DNA of 64,000 nt from JAVDCA01 sp963819385 (GCA_963819385.1 CAWFVV010000002.1:806001-870000), one strand, 5' to 3'; counted from the stretch's first letter, positions 16,044 to 26,100 are shown. Translations and numbers: made by a program. Notes: generated by a model from the letters alone, not told the origin.

Positions 16044-17015
16044 ATGCGGCGGCTCGCCTCGATTGCGTGCTTGATCATCTGTGTGGCGATAGGCTTGTCG
16101 ACGGCCACGGCGCACGCCGACGATTTTCCCACCCGCCCGATCCGCATCATCGTCGGCTTCGGCGCCGGCTCCGGCGCCGACATCACGGCGCGCGTCGTCG
16201 GCGCGCGGATGAGCGAAATTCTCGGTCAGCAGATCGTCGTCGAGAACAAGACCGGCGGCGGATCGAACATCGGGGCCGAATATGTCGCGCATTCGCCCAA
16301 GGACGGATACACCCTGTTCCTCGCGACCATCTCGCAGCCGATCAACGCGGCGGTGCAGCCGCATGTCAACTTCGACTTCGCCAAGGATTTCACGCCGATC
16401 GTCCTCGTCTCCACCATCCCGAACCTGCTGGTGGTCAATCCGTCGCTCGGGGTGAAGAACGTTCAGGAGCTGATCGCGCTGGCCAAGAAGAAGCCGGAAG
16501 GCCTCACGTTCGGTTCCTCCGGCGTCAACACCGGAACGCATCTGTCGGCCGAGCTTTTCAAGGTGCTGACCGGCGCCAAGATGGTGCACGTGCCCTATCC
16601 GGGCAGCGCCCAGGCGGTCAACGACCTGCTGGCCGGCCGCATCGACCTCCTGTTCACCCCGGCCTCGACCGTGGTCGGGTTCGTGCACCAGGGCAAGCTC
16701 GTCGCGCTCGCCGCGACCGAGTCGAAGCGCATCGACATCGCACCCGAGGTGCCGACCATGGCGGAAGCGGGTCTGCCGGGCTTCGACACCGGGCTGTGGT
16801 TCGGCTTGCTCGCGCCCGCCGGCACGCCGCGCGGCGCGATCGACAAGATTTCCGCCGCCGCCAACGAGGCGATCAAGACCGACGCCGTGATCAAGGCGCT
16901 GCACCCGCAGGGCATCAGCCTGCTCGGCGGCACGCCGGACGACTTCAGCCGCTATATCGCGAGCGAGATGGCGCGCTGGGACAAGGTCGCGCGCGAGGCG
17001 GGATTGAAGAAATAG
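16044..17015 (+). CDS. Bug family (TctC-like) tripartite tricarboxylate receptor
   Basis: A 323-residue exported receptor with a signal peptide (MRRLASIACLIICVAIGLS) and Bug signatures FPTRPIRIIVGFGAGSGAD, GGGSNIGAEYVAHSPKDGYT and HVPYPGSAQAVNDLLAGR. ATG at 16044 is preferred over the upstream GTG because GAGGGAGGA lies eight bases before it. It stands alone, divergent from the pseudo-HtrA gene, with no transporter membrane genes nearby. The ligand cannot be deduced. Confidence 0.92.
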   Translation: MRRLASIACLIICVAIGLSTATAHADDFPTRPIRIIVGFGAGSGADITARVVGARMSEILGQQIVVENKTGGGSNIGAEYVAHSPKDGYTLFLATISQPINAAVQPHVNFDFAKDFTPIVLVSTIPNLLVVNPSLGVKNVQELIALAKKKPEGLTFGSSGVNTGTHLSAELFKVLTGAKMVHVPYPGSAQAVNDLLAGRIDLLFTPASTVVGFVHQGKLVALAATESKRIDIAPEVPTMAEAGLPGFDTGLWFGLLAPAGTPRGAIDKISAAANEAIKTDAVIKALHPQGISLLGGTPDDFSRYIASEMARWDKVAREAGLKK

Positions 17016-17020
17016 GGACC

Positions 17021-17114
17021 CGTCATTGCGAGGAGCCGAAGGCGACGAAGCAATCTCGCGCAACAGATGACGCCCGAGATTGCTTCGGCATGCTGCGCAT
17101 GCCTCGCAATGACG
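17021..17114. repeat. CGTCATTGCGAGG palindromic repeat element
   Basis: The 13-bp arms CGTCATTGCGAGG (17021-17033) and CCTCGCAATGACG (17102-17114) are perfect inverted repeats about 68 bases apart. Inner copies of CGAAGCAATCTCG-like and CGAGATTGCTTCG sequence also pair. It sits directly after the Bug receptor stop and just beyond the stop of the convergent gene. I recognise this pattern as a common intergenic palindrome in Bradyrhizobium relatives; it may also act as a terminator. Confidence 0.8.
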
Positions 17115-17118
17115 GCAG

Positions 17119-17654
17119 CTACTCGTTCCCGAACTCTTCCAGGTTCGTCAGAAACTCGCTCATGCAGGTGTCGCTGCCGCGCGCGCCCGGATAGACCTCA
17201 AGGATCGTCAGCTTCACCCAGGCGACCTTCGCCTTCGGGATCACGATCTTCTGGCTTTCGCGCACATTTTGAGCGTGACGGTCTTCTTCAGGCCGCCGTC
17301 GGTCTCGATCAGCGCCTTCTTGACGCGTCCGTTGTTGCGATAGGTTTCGTCCGATTGCGCGTAGCCGGCCGTGACATTGACCGTGCGCAGGACCTGCGGC
17401 GGATCGTGATGGATCATCACGCTCTGCCCGATGCCCGGTCCGGGGACGCCCTCGCACCAGGCACCGTCGCCCGTGCCCATGAGGTGAGCGGGCCCATATG
17501 TGTTGCCGGCCTGAGGCGCCAGCACGGAGCTGGCGCAAATGCGTTCCTTGGCGAATTGGCTCTCGAACGCATGACAGGTCTCGGCCGCGCCCGCCAGCGT
17601 GCCGGCCAGCGCCGTCGCGACGGCGACCAGTGCGACCAATCTGCTCTTGACCAT
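17119..17654 (-). pseudogene. NADase-type glycan-binding domain protein, frameshifted
   Basis: Two overlapping frames together give one protein of about 178 residues. It has a signal peptide (MVKSRLVALVAVATALAGTL), then the discoidin-like signature YGPAHLMGTGDGAWCEGVPG, then a beta-rich end with VRESQKIVIPKAKVAWVKL and a C-terminus MSEFLTNLEEFGNE. The frame breaks at an A-run (bases 17267-17270 on the plus strand): one more A would restore GGLKKTVTLKNVRESQK. The domain occurs in exported proteins and is thought to bind glycans. A one-base sequence error is as likely as a real mutation. Confidence 0.7.
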
Positions 17655-17857
17655 TTGGCCCCCCATGGCGCTCCGGCGCCGGGATAGCGCCGCGCGGGAT
17701 CGGGATAACCCTCCGCCGGGCGCATGGAAATTGCGCCCCGGGCGCCATGCCGCGCATGTACGTCATGCTATTGCCCTGATCTTGCCGCGCATAGCCTGTC
17801 CACGAACCGATCCATCATGTTGGGCCGCTCAATGCCCGGCATCCCGCGGTGACCTTG

Positions 17858-19915
17858 ATGCCCCTGCTCACATTCCGTCGCCTTGCCGTCGCCGTCTTTC
17901 TGGCCGTGCTGTGCCTGCACGGCCCGCCGGCCCGCGCGCAACTGTCGATCCTGCCGAGCGAGGTCGCGACCGACGTGAGCATCTCGTGGGAGGTGCGCAA
18001 CCGCTTCCGGCTTTTCCGCGACGAGAAGGATTTCAACCGCCATCTCGCGGCGGAGAGCGGCCGCACCATCCTGGCGGCCGAGCAGACGCTCGCGCAGGAG
18101 ACCGACGGCCGCGGCTGGGCGCGCGACATGGTGACGAGGCTGTGCGTCGACGGCGCCGGACGCGTGCTCGACACCTGCGTGCGCGACGGCGTGCGCGAGT
18201 CCTATCTCGACCCGGTCGACCATCGCGTCACCGCGCGGCTCACCGGCGCGGTGCCGGCCGACGCAAGCTGCGCCTGGTCGTTCGACAACGGCCAAGGCCC
18301 GCCGCAGACGCTGACGCTCGGCTGCGGCGAAGAGGTGAACCTGCGCGCGCTCTACCGCAAGACCACCAAGGTCACGGTCGACATCACGGCGGGCGGCACC
18401 ACGCGGCGCGCCTCCGACACGATCGAGGTGCGCGACCTGCTGATCACGGGCTTGGGCGATTCCATCGCCTCGGGCGAGGGCGATCCCGACCGGCCGGTCG
18501 CGCTCGCCGACGACGGCTTCTGCTTCCGCAACTTCATCGCCACAGGCCGCAAGGACTATTTCCGCCCCGGCCGCGTCGGCTTCGACGGCGACAAGGCCTG
18601 CAACTCGGCGCAGGGCGGTTCCAACATGGCCGAATGGGCGCGCCTCTCGGCGCGCTGGATGTCGTCCGCCTGCCACCGCTCGCTCTACAGCTACCAGCTG
18701 CGCGCCGCGCTCGGCCTCGCGGTCGAGAACCCGCACGTCGCCGTGACGTTCGTGCCGCTCGCCTGCACGGGCGCGACCATCGAGACCGGCCTGTTCGGCA
18801 CCCAGCGCGCGCGCGAGCTCAACTGCGGCGACAGCAACAGCAGCTCCTGTCCGACCACGATCCCGGGACAGCTCCTGCAATTGCGCCTCATCCTCGAACG
18901 CGCCCGGCGCACGCAGCCCGATCGCAAGCTCGATCTCGTCTTCCTCACCGTCGGCGCGAACGACGTCTATTTCTCCAACCTCGTCGCCGACGTGATCATC
19001 AACTCCACGGCCGACCGCCTGCTGGCGCGCCGCAGCGGCGTGATCTCGAGCCTCGAGGATGCCCAGTCGCAACTCGACAGGACCCTGCCGGCGAATTTCG
19101 CGCGGCTGCGCGCATCCCTGAAGCCGCTGATCGGCGGCAACCTCGACAAGGTGGTCTTCACCTCTTACGGCAATCCGGCGCTTGCGGCCGACGGCGGCGT
19201 CTGCCCGGGCGGCCGCGACGGCTTCGACGTGCATCCCGCCTTCAACGCCGACGGTGAGCGCCTGCGCAAGGCGACGCTGTTCGTGCAGAACAAGTTCCTG
19301 CCCGCCATCAAGGCGCTCGCGACCTGCACGGGAGGGGCCGCCTGCGCCCCCGGCGAGAGCATGGCGATCGCCGACGCGCACCAGGCGGCCTTCGCGCAAC
19401 ACGGCTTCTGCGCGCATGCCGACACCGATCCGGACTTCGACCGCCAGTGCTTCAAGCGCGACGGCACGAGCTTCACCGACAACCTGGTCGACGGCGCGAC
19501 CGATCCGATGAACTGCGATCTCGGCGCCAGCGAGTTTCGCGCCTATGCGTCGCGCGCGCGCTGGATCCGCACCGCGAACGACAGCTATTTCACCGCGATG
19601 ACGTTCCCGGAAGGCGTGTCGTCGACCATCCAGCCCGCCGACCTGCATGACGCGACCTGGGGGATTCTGTCCGCCGTCTACGGCGGCGCGATCCATCCGA
19701 CCGCCGAGGGCTACGCCGCCATGGCGGACTCGGCGCTCGTCGTCGCGCGCGCCGTGCTCAAGCTCGGCCCGCCGGTCGAAGGCGTGATGCAGAAGGCGCT
19801 GCCGCCGCCGGAGACGCCTGCGCAGGCAGCGCCCGCGCCGGCGCCGCCACAACAGCCGGCCGCGCCCGCGGCTGCACCGAATGACACCTACACGCCGGCC
19901 CCGCCGCCACGGTGA
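17858..19915 (+). CDS. Exported SGNH/GDSL-like hydrolase with Pro/Ala-rich tail
   Basis: The product is about 685 residues with a signal peptide ending PPARAQ. The SGNH catalytic blocks are present: LGDSIASGEGDP near residue 200 (Ser nucleophile), TVGANDVYFSN (Asn block) and HPTAEGY near residue 612 (His-X-X... with acidic partner). About 190 residues precede block I and large inserts with paired Cys separate the blocks, so it is much longer than usual for the fold. The last 45 residues are a Pro/Ala linker. Such enzymes hydrolyse esters of lipids or polysaccharides; the substrate is unknown. A GTG nine bases upstream is an alternative start. Confidence 0.8.
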   Translation: MPLLTFRRLAVAVFLAVLCLHGPPARAQLSILPSEVATDVSISWEVRNRFRLFRDEKDFNRHLAAESGRTILAAEQTLAQETDGRGWARDMVTRLCVDGAGRVLDTCVRDGVRESYLDPVDHRVTARLTGAVPADASCAWSFDNGQGPPQTLTLGCGEEVNLRALYRKTTKVTVDITAGGTTRRASDTIEVRDLLITGLGDSIASGEGDPDRPVALADDGFCFRNFIATGRKDYFRPGRVGFDGDKACNSAQGGSNMAEWARLSARWMSSACHRSLYSYQLRAALGLAVENPHVAVTFVPLACTGATIETGLFGTQRARELNCGDSNSSSCPTTIPGQLLQLRLILERARRTQPDRKLDLVFLTVGANDVYFSNLVADVIINSTADRLLARRSGVISSLEDAQSQLDRTLPANFARLRASLKPLIGGNLDKVVFTSYGNPALAADGGVCPGGRDGFDVHPAFNADGERLRKATLFVQNKFLPAIKALATCTGGAACAPGESMAIADAHQAAFAQHGFCAHADTDPDFDRQCFKRDGTSFTDNLVDGATDPMNCDLGASEFRAYASRARWIRTANDSYFTAMTFPEGVSSTIQPADLHDATWGILSAVYGGAIHPTAEGYAAMADSALVVARAVLKLGPPVEGVMQKALPPPETPAQAAPAPAPPQQPAAPAAAPNDTYTPAPPPR

Positions 19916-19987
19916 GTGGCGACGCCGAGGCAATCGCTCGAGCTCGCCCTCCGCGCCCAACGGGCCGAAGTAGGCTATTCTCGGTTC

Positions 19988-20239
19988 ATGAACGCCTACA
20001 GCGAAGCTGACGCAAGGAAGCGGCTGCCGAAACTGATCGATCGTGTGCTGCGCGGCGAGAGCGTGATCATCACCCGCCGCGGCAAGCCAGTCGCCGAGTT
20101 GCGGCCTGTCGCCAAACGCCGCGGAAAAATTGCGGCGGCGGCGCTCGATTGGCTTGCGGAACGGCGGGTCGGCACGAAGCGCCCGCAAGAGGATGCGGGC
20201 GCTTTTATCAGCCGAATGCGCGACGAAAGTGAGCGCTGA
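19988..20239 (+). CDS. Phd/YefM-type antitoxin without a toxin partner
   Basis: The 83-residue product begins MNAYSEADARKRLPKLIDRVL and continues GESVIITRRGKPVAELRPV, the DNA-binding half of Phd/YefM antitoxins. The C-terminal part, which normally wraps the toxin, is WLAERRVGTKRPQEDAGAFISRMRDE. In complete modules a PIN or Doc/RelE toxin follows within a few bases, but here the next gene is ferredoxin reductase on the opposite strand. It is therefore an orphan, perhaps a remnant or a stand-alone repressor. Confidence 0.85.
   Translation: MNAYSEADARKRLPKLIDRVLRGESVIITRRGKPVAELRPVAKRRGKIAAAALDWLAERRVGTKRPQEDAGAFISRMRDESER
20177..20207 (+). terminator. Terminator-like hairpin inside the antitoxin 3' end
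   Basis: AAGCGCCCGC (20177-20186) pairs with GCGGGCGCTT (20195-20204) and is followed by TTTATC. The stem lies in coding sequence about 35 bases before the antitoxin stop, so it could be incidental. It is the only terminator-like structure between the antitoxin and the convergent reductase gene. Confidence 0.35.
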
Positions 20240-20248
20240 CCGGCCGCC

Positions 20249-21286
20249 TCAGCTCACGCCGAGCTTCTTCTGCAAACTGGTCGACGACGTCGTGTATTGG
20301 AACACGAGGCGCTTGTCCGGGAAGACGTAATGATACGCCTTCTGCGCCATCAGCGCGCCTTCGTGGAAGCCGCACAGGATGAGCTTGAGCTTGCCCGGAT
20401 AGGTGTTGATGTCGCCGATCGCGAACATGCCCGCGATGTTGGTCTCGAACGCGGAAGTCTCGACCGGAATGAGCTCGTCCTCGAGCTTCACGCCCCACTC
20501 GCCGACCGGGCCGAGCTTCATGGTGAGCCCGAAGAACGGCAGCATGGCGTCGCATTCGAGCACGTAGGGATCGCCCTTGTCGGGCTTGGCGTGCGCCGCC
20601 GTGAGCTGGCCGGCGTCGCCGACGAGCGACGTCACCTGGCCGAGCTTGAAGTCGATCTTCCCGTCCGCGAGCAGCGCCTTCATCTTGTTGACGCTGTCGG
20701 GCGCGGCGCGGAACTGGTCGCGCCGATGCATCAGCGTCACGTGCTTGGCGATCGGCTGCAGGTTGAGCGTCCAGTCGAGCGCGCTGTCGCCGCCGCCGAC
20801 GATCAGCAGGCGCTTGTCGCGGAACTGGTCCATCTTGCGCACCGCGTAGAACACCGAGGTGCCCTCGTAGGCCTCGATGCCGGGCACCGGCGGGCGCTTG
20901 GGCTGGAACGAGCCGCCGCCGGCCGCGATGACGATGATCTTCGCCTCGAAGATCTTGCCGGCGTCCGTCTTCACCCGGAACAGCGGCTCGCCGACCTTCT
21001 CGATCGTCTCGACCATCTCGCCCAGATGGAAGACCGCGCCGAACGGCTCGATCTGCTTCATCAGCGCCTCGGTCAGCCCGTGGCCGGTGACGTACGGGAT
21101 GCCCGGAATGTCGTAGATCGGCTTCTCGGGATAGAGTTCGGCGCACTGGCCGCCCGGCTTGTCGAGGATGTCGATGAGATGGCACTTCATGTCGAGCAGG
21201 CCGAGCTCGAACACCGCGAACAGGCCGCACGGGCCCGCGCCGATGATCAGCACGTCGGTCTTGATCGGTTCGTTGACGGCTCGCAT
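20249..21286 (-). CDS. Ferredoxin--NADP+ reductase, thioredoxin reductase-like type
   Basis: A 345-residue flavoprotein with FAD motif DVLIIGAGPCGLFAVFELG at the N-terminus, NADP motif LLIVGGGDSALDW near residue 165 and a C-terminal FAD contact MFAIGDINTYPGK. The absence of a redox-active CxxC and the tail FQYTTSSTSLQKKLGV identify the ferredoxin-NADP reductase subtype found in Bacillus and alphaproteobacteria, not thioredoxin reductase. It passes electrons between NADPH and ferredoxin in the cytosol. A [2Fe-2S] ferredoxin gene lies 225 bases upstream on the same strand. Confidence 0.93.
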   Translation of the reverse strand: MRAVNEPIKTDVLIIGAGPCGLFAVFELGLLDMKCHLIDILDKPGGQCAELYPEKPIYDIPGIPYVTGHGLTEALMKQIEPFGAVFHLGEMVETIEKVGEPLFRVKTDAGKIFEAKIIVIAAGGGSFQPKRPPVPGIEAYEGTSVFYAVRKMDQFRDKRLLIVGGGDSALDWTLNLQPIAKHVTLMHRRDQFRAAPDSVNKMKALLADGKIDFKLGQVTSLVGDAGQLTAAHAKPDKGDPYVLECDAMLPFFGLTMKLGPVGEWGVKLEDELIPVETSAFETNIAGMFAIGDINTYPGKLKLILCGFHEGALMAQKAYHYVFPDKRLVFQYTTSSTSLQKKLGVS

Positions 21287-21511
21287 AATCTCGCAACCCT
21301 TTACATCTTCACATCTTCGCTGGGCGAAAAGCCGCCCGGCGGCTCACCATGTTCCGGCGCGCTCATGGATGTTCCGGCGCTTGTCTAGCCGGGGCGTCGC
21401 CGCAGGAAAAGGGGCGAACCAATTTTGTCCGCGCCCATCCTGAATGCTCCGCAACCCCCCGATTTTACGAAAGAAATTGTAGTCCTTGCGGAGCCGCCTC
21501 GACGGTTCGGC

Positions 21512-21832
21512 TCAGGCTTGCCGCTCCGGCACCGTCACCACGAAGCCCTCGAGCGCGTCGGTGACCTTGATCTGGCAGGACAGGCGCGAGCTCGGCCGCA
21601 CGTCGTAGCCGAAATCGAGCATGTCCTCCTCCATCGGCGACGGCCCGCCGACGGTCTCGCGCCATTTCTCGTCCACGTAGACATGGCAGGTCGCGCAGGC
21701 GCAGGCGCCGCCGCATTCGGCCTCGATGCCCGGCACGCCATTGCGGATCGCCGCTTCCATCACGGTCGAGCCGACCTCGGCCTCGATCGCATGAGAAGCG
21801 CCGGTGGCGTCGATGAAGGTGATTTTCGGCAT
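21512..21832 (-). CDS. [2Fe-2S] ferredoxin, adrenodoxin type
   Basis: The 106-residue product starts MPKITFIDATGASHAIEA and has the cluster ligands in ECGGACACATC (C-x5-C-x2-C) plus a fourth Cys in SRLSCQIK, the arrangement of adrenodoxin-type ferredoxins. The segment VDEKWRETVGGPSPMEEDML is typical of the rhizobial branch. It serves as an electron carrier for P450, hydroxylase or Fe-S assembly partners. The start at 21832 is where homology begins; the longer frame upstream is Arg-rich and unlikely. It probably works with the neighbouring ferredoxin reductase. Confidence 0.93.
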   Translation of the reverse strand: MPKITFIDATGASHAIEAEVGSTVMEAAIRNGVPGIEAECGGACACATCHVYVDEKWRETVGGPSPMEEDMLDFGYDVRPSSRLSCQIKVTDALEGFVVTVPERQA

Positions 21833-21934
21833 TGCGGTGCGCGTTCGCGAGGTGAGCTGCCGGCAATGCCGGCCGATCGCGCATCCTATATAGGCTCGCG
21901 GCGCAGCGCGCCAGTGCGGCCGCGCGGAACGCCG

Positions 21935-22007
21935 GCGCAAATCCCGGCGAAATCCTGTCCCCGACGTGATCCGGGATGGACACCGGTTCGCCGACAAGGA
22001 TATGCGC
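21935..22007. repeat. GCGCATATCC palindromic element (variant)
   Basis: The right half, CACCGGTTCGCCGACAAGGATATGCGC in three pieces, matches the copies at 54645-54717 and 44683-44755. The left arm is changed to GCGCAAATCCCGGCGAAATCC. The centre carries a second hairpin (CCCCGACGTGATCCGGGAT). It occupies the gap between the ferredoxin and Hpt genes. Confidence 0.65.
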
Positions 22008-22024
22008 AAATCAAGCAGCCGGCG

Positions 22025-22402
22025 TCAGGCCGCGCTCAGGAAGTCTGCGATCGCCGCATGCGTCTCGCGCGCCGCGGCCGCGAGCGCCGCGACCGCGAGC
22101 GCAAGCTCGGCCGCGGACGCCGCCTCGACGGCCTCGGCGGCGCGCGCCATCGGCCAGGCGCCGACGCCGCGCGCCGAACCCTTCAGCGTATGGGCGAGCG
22201 CCGGGACGCACGACGCGTCGACCGCCCGCATGCGGTCGATCAGCAGATCGATCTGATGGTCGAACAGGGCGAGCACCTCGCGCTCGAGCCCATGGTCGCC
22301 CAGCGTCATGCGATAAAGATGTATGCGGTCGATCGCCGGCTCGTGCGCCGGCACGGCAGGCCGACCAGCCGCCGCAGCGCGCTGTTGGTGCATCATCGCC
22401 AT
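22025..22402 (-). CDS. Hpt (histidine phosphotransfer) domain protein
   Basis: A 125-residue protein dominated by one Hpt domain. The phosphorylatable His is in PALAHTLKGSARGVGAWPMAR, around residues 69-89, followed by helices rich in Ala. It would relay phosphoryl groups between a hybrid kinase and a response regulator, neither of which is in the window. It lies just upstream of the giant polar coiled-coil gene, on the other strand. MAMMHQQ (22402) is used as start, but the Met two codons later is equally possible. Confidence 0.8.
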   Translation of the reverse strand: MAMMHQQRAAAAGRPAVPAHEPAIDRIHLYRMTLGDHGLEREVLALFDHQIDLLIDRMRAVDASCVPALAHTLKGSARGVGAWPMARAAEAVEAASAAELALAVAALAAAARETHAAIADFLSAA

Positions 22403-22547
22403 CCCGGAGGCTCTTTGGCGTCCTCTCTGGGCGCACCATAGGCAGACGACGGCCAAGACCGCGTAAACGCGCACCGGCGTCGCGGCGCCGGACGCGGCGA
22501 AAGCACCGTCTTGGTTAAGCAATTCCTGTCCTGCTCTTGTCCCGCGC

Positions 22548-22898
22548 TCAGCCGCCGTCGCGGGCCGGGACGGCGCGCCCGAGCATCTGGTAGCCGGCCG
22601 CGGTCAATCGGCAGACGAGCCATTCGGGCTTGATCGGGTTCCGCGTCCACGGCTCGGCCCAGCCGTGCTCGATGCAGGCCTGTACGGTCTTGCCCGGCAC
22701 CTGGCGGCCGTCGCGATCGAACAGCGGGAGTTTTCCACCGGGCTGATCGAGGCCGCGCTCGAGATAGCGGCGCTGTGCACCGCTCGGCCGCACGGCCGCC
22801 TTATTGGTATCTTCATCATGACGCAGCGGAGACGCGGGGGATTGGCTCAAGCCCATGTTGGAACTTGGAGATTCACGCTCCTGTCCGTCGGTGCTCAT
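22548..22898 (-). CDS. Conserved hypothetical protein, winged-helix-like
   Basis: The 116-residue product starts MSTDGQERESPSSNMG with a good AGGTGA site. The core (QRRYLERGLDQPGGKLPLF, then GKTVQACIEHGWAEPW, then WLVCRLTAAGYQML) has the look of a small winged-helix domain, with a helix and a C-terminal LTAAGY segment common to such folds. It lacks other features. It diverges from the giant coiled-coil gene by about 220 bases. Function is unknown; DNA binding is a guess from fold character. Confidence 0.65.
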   Translation of the reverse strand: MSTDGQERESPSSNMGLSQSPASPLRHDEDTNKAAVRPSGAQRRYLERGLDQPGGKLPLFDRDGRQVPGKTVQACIEHGWAEPWTRNPIKPEWLVCRLTAAGYQMLGRAVPARDGG

Positions 22899-23118
22899 GC
22901 CGTCACCTGTTAACGATGATTAAAAAGACGTTACCAAGACGGTTTATTTGGGCCTGCCCTGTGGGGTAGGATACCAAAGTGGCACGGGGGAGTCCGAGCG
23001 GCCAAAGCCAAGGCCCGCTGCCGCGCGATCGACCACCACACGCCCGTGGCGCGACCCAACCGGTCTACTACCGAAGGGTCGCGATCCTGGTTCAGCGTAC
23101 GACGAGGCGACGACCGAC

Positions 23119-26100
23119 ATGGCGAATAGTCCCAAGAAGTCCAAGGATCCGACCGAGGTGGCCCTGTCGGCCATCCAGGACGCGCTCGACATGCGCGCGC
23201 CGGAGCCGCGGTCCAGCCTTTCGGCCCAGCGCGAGCCCACGCGCGACGAGGATATCTTCGACGAGGGCGGTGGCGGCATGAGATCGCCGGACGATCATCC
23301 GGCGCGCCACACGTCGGGCCTCGCGGCGAACGACGACCAGGCCAGCATCGGGCAGATCCTGCAGTCGCTGCAGCGACGCCCCTCGCGCACGCCCTATATG
23401 GTCGCCGGCCTGTTCTCGGCCGCCTGGATCATCTGCGCGCTCGGCCTCTCCTATGCCTATGAGAGCGCGTTTGCAGGGCTGGTCGCCCAGGGCGGCACCG
23501 CCATTCCGCTGCTGGTCGGCCTGATCGGCGGCTTCTTCGCACCCGTGGTCTTCTTCTTCGTGCTCGCCCACATGCTGGCGCGCTCGCAGGAGCTGCGCAT
23601 CATCTCCCAGTCGATGGCGCAGGTCGCGGTGCGCCTCGCCGAGCCCGAGACGCTCGCGCGCAACTCGATCGTCAATGTCGGCCAGGCGGTCCGTCGCGAG
23701 GTCGCCGCCATGGGCGACGGCGTCGAGCGGGCGCTGGCGCGCGCCGCCGAGCTCGAGGCCCTCGTCAACAACGAGGTCACGGCGCTCGAGCGCGCCTACA
23801 ACGACAACGAGCTGCGCATCCGCACCCTGCTCGACGGGCTGGCGTCGCAGCGCGAGACCCTGGTCGGCCAGGCCGAGCAGGTCCGCACCGCCATCACCAA
23901 CGTGCACCTCGATCTCTCCCACGACATCACCTCGGTGAGCGAGGCGGTCGCCGACCGCGTCAACGAGGCGGCGCAGCGCATCGCGCGCGCGCTCGCGGAG
24001 AAAGGCGAGCACATCACGGTCGCGCTCGGCCACGCCGGCGACTCGATGATCGACGCGCTCGGCGAGCGCGGCGGCGACCTGCTCGACCGGCTCGAGCGCA
24101 CGAGCCGCGAGACCACGCACGCGATCGAGGCGGCGAGCGACCGGCTCACCTCCAGCCTCAACTTCAAGACGGACCACCTCAACGAGGAGTTCGTCGAGAT
24201 CGCCACCAACATGCAGCAGATGATGTCGTCGCGCCTCGACCGCGTCGCCGACGGCTTCGCCCAGAAGGCGGCCTCGATCGTCGACCTGATGGAGACGCGC
24301 TCGCACACGCTCACGCAGACCATCGTCGAGACCTCGAGCCAGCTCGCCGAGACGATCGCGACCCGCGCCGACGAGGTCAACAACACCCTGAAATCGACCG
24401 GCAACTCGATCGTGCTCGACCTGAGCCTGCGCGGCGGCGACGTCGTGTCGAAGCTCGAGCAGACCGGCGCCAAGATCACCGACTCGATCGTCGAGCGCAG
24501 CGAGAAGGTCACGCAGACCTTCAGCGAGAGCGCCGAGGCGCTCGCGACCCAGATCGGCGCGCGCAGCAACTCGGTGCGCGACATGCTGGCGCAGCGCCTC
24601 GCGGCGTTCGAGGAGATGTTCACGCACGGCGGCGCGGAGCTCGCCGAGCGCATCGGCCGCAACTCGACCACGCTCGGCGGCCTCATTACCCGCCACGTCG
24701 GCGAATTCGACCGCACCGTGCGCACCTACGGCGGCGAGCTGGTCGAGCGCCTCGGCCAGCGCACGCAGGACCTCGGCGAGGCGATGAAGAGCTATCTCGA
24801 CGGCTTCGACGGCCGCGTGACCACCAAGGCGGTCGAGGTGACGACCTCGCTCGACCAGCGCCTCTCCCGCTTCCAGGAGGCGCTCGACAGCCGCACCCAG
24901 AGCCTCAACGACGCCCTCTCCACCCGCGTGATGGACATCGCCAAGACGGTGGCCGACGGCGGCAAGGAGGTCGTCGCCGCGCTCGACAAGCGCATCGGCG
25001 ACGTCACCACGACGATCACGGTGCGCGGCGCCCAGCTCGCCGACACGCTCGAGACGCGCATCGGCGAGATCGACAAGGCGCTCGGCGAGCGCGCCCTGGA
25101 AGTGGCGGACAATCTCGACGGCCGCATCAGCCGCTTCGAGGACCTGCTGATCGGCCGCGCCGAGGCGGTGACGCGCGAGATCGAGACGCGCAGCAAGAGC
25201 GCCGCCGACCTGCTCAGCGCCCGCATGGAGCAGCTCTCGCAGTCGATCAAGACCAATACGGGCGAAGCCGCCCACGCGCTCGAGACGCTCACCAACTACG
25301 CGACGCAGTCGATCCGCTCCAGCGCCGGCGAAGCCGAGCGCACCGTCACGGGCGCCGCGAGCGCGTCGAGCGACAGCCTGCGCGCGGCGGCCTCCGCGTC
25401 GAGCGAGAGCATTCGCGGGACCGCGGGCGACGTCGAGCGCACCCTTACGTCGCTCTCGACCGGCGTGACCAGCGTGCTCAAGCAGAATGCCGACGAGGTC
25501 GAGCGCACCCTGCTCGGCGTGAGCTCCGAGGTCGCGCGCAACTTCGTCGGCCGCGCCGACGAGATCGCGGCCGCGGTCAGCAAACGCTCGAACGAGCTCA
25601 CCAGCATCCTCGACGAGAAGTCGAGCGGCCTCCTCGCCGCCCTCTCGAGCAAGACCGGCGAGTTCACCTCGCAGGTCACCCGGGTCACCGACACGGCCGT
25701 GCAGTCGATCCAGTCGACCGGCTTCGCCTTCACGGGCACGATGATGGAGAACTCGCAAGAGCTCGCCCGCATCATCAACGACGCCGGCGCCAGCGCCACG
25801 GCGTCGGTCAACCGCACCATGGCGGAGCTGACGCTGACGGCGAAGAGCGCGGTCAACGAATCGACGAGTGCGCTGGCGCAATCGGCCGCCGAGTCGGCGA
25901 GCGCCATCACGCGCACCATGGCGGACCTCACCCTGACGACGAGGAGCGTGGTGAGCAACTCGACAAGCACACTTGCGCAGTCGGCCGCCGACTCGGCGAG
26001 CACCATCACACGCGCCGTCAAGGAGCTGCACGACAAGACGCAGAGCTCGATCGAGCAGTCGCGCCAGACCGCGACCGTGACGGTGGCCGAGATGCTGGAG

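Noticed and set aside
17768..20188. An 806-residue minus-strand frame opposite the SGNH hydrolase
   Set aside because: Its translation is Arg/Gly/Ala-rich with no motif, while the plus frame has a signal peptide and all catalytic blocks.
22981..23118. Longer N-terminus for the giant coiled-coil protein from an upstream in-frame start
   Set aside because: The added residues (RPKPRPAAARSTTTRPW-like) are low quality, and MANSPKKSKDP at 23119 looks like the natural beginning.
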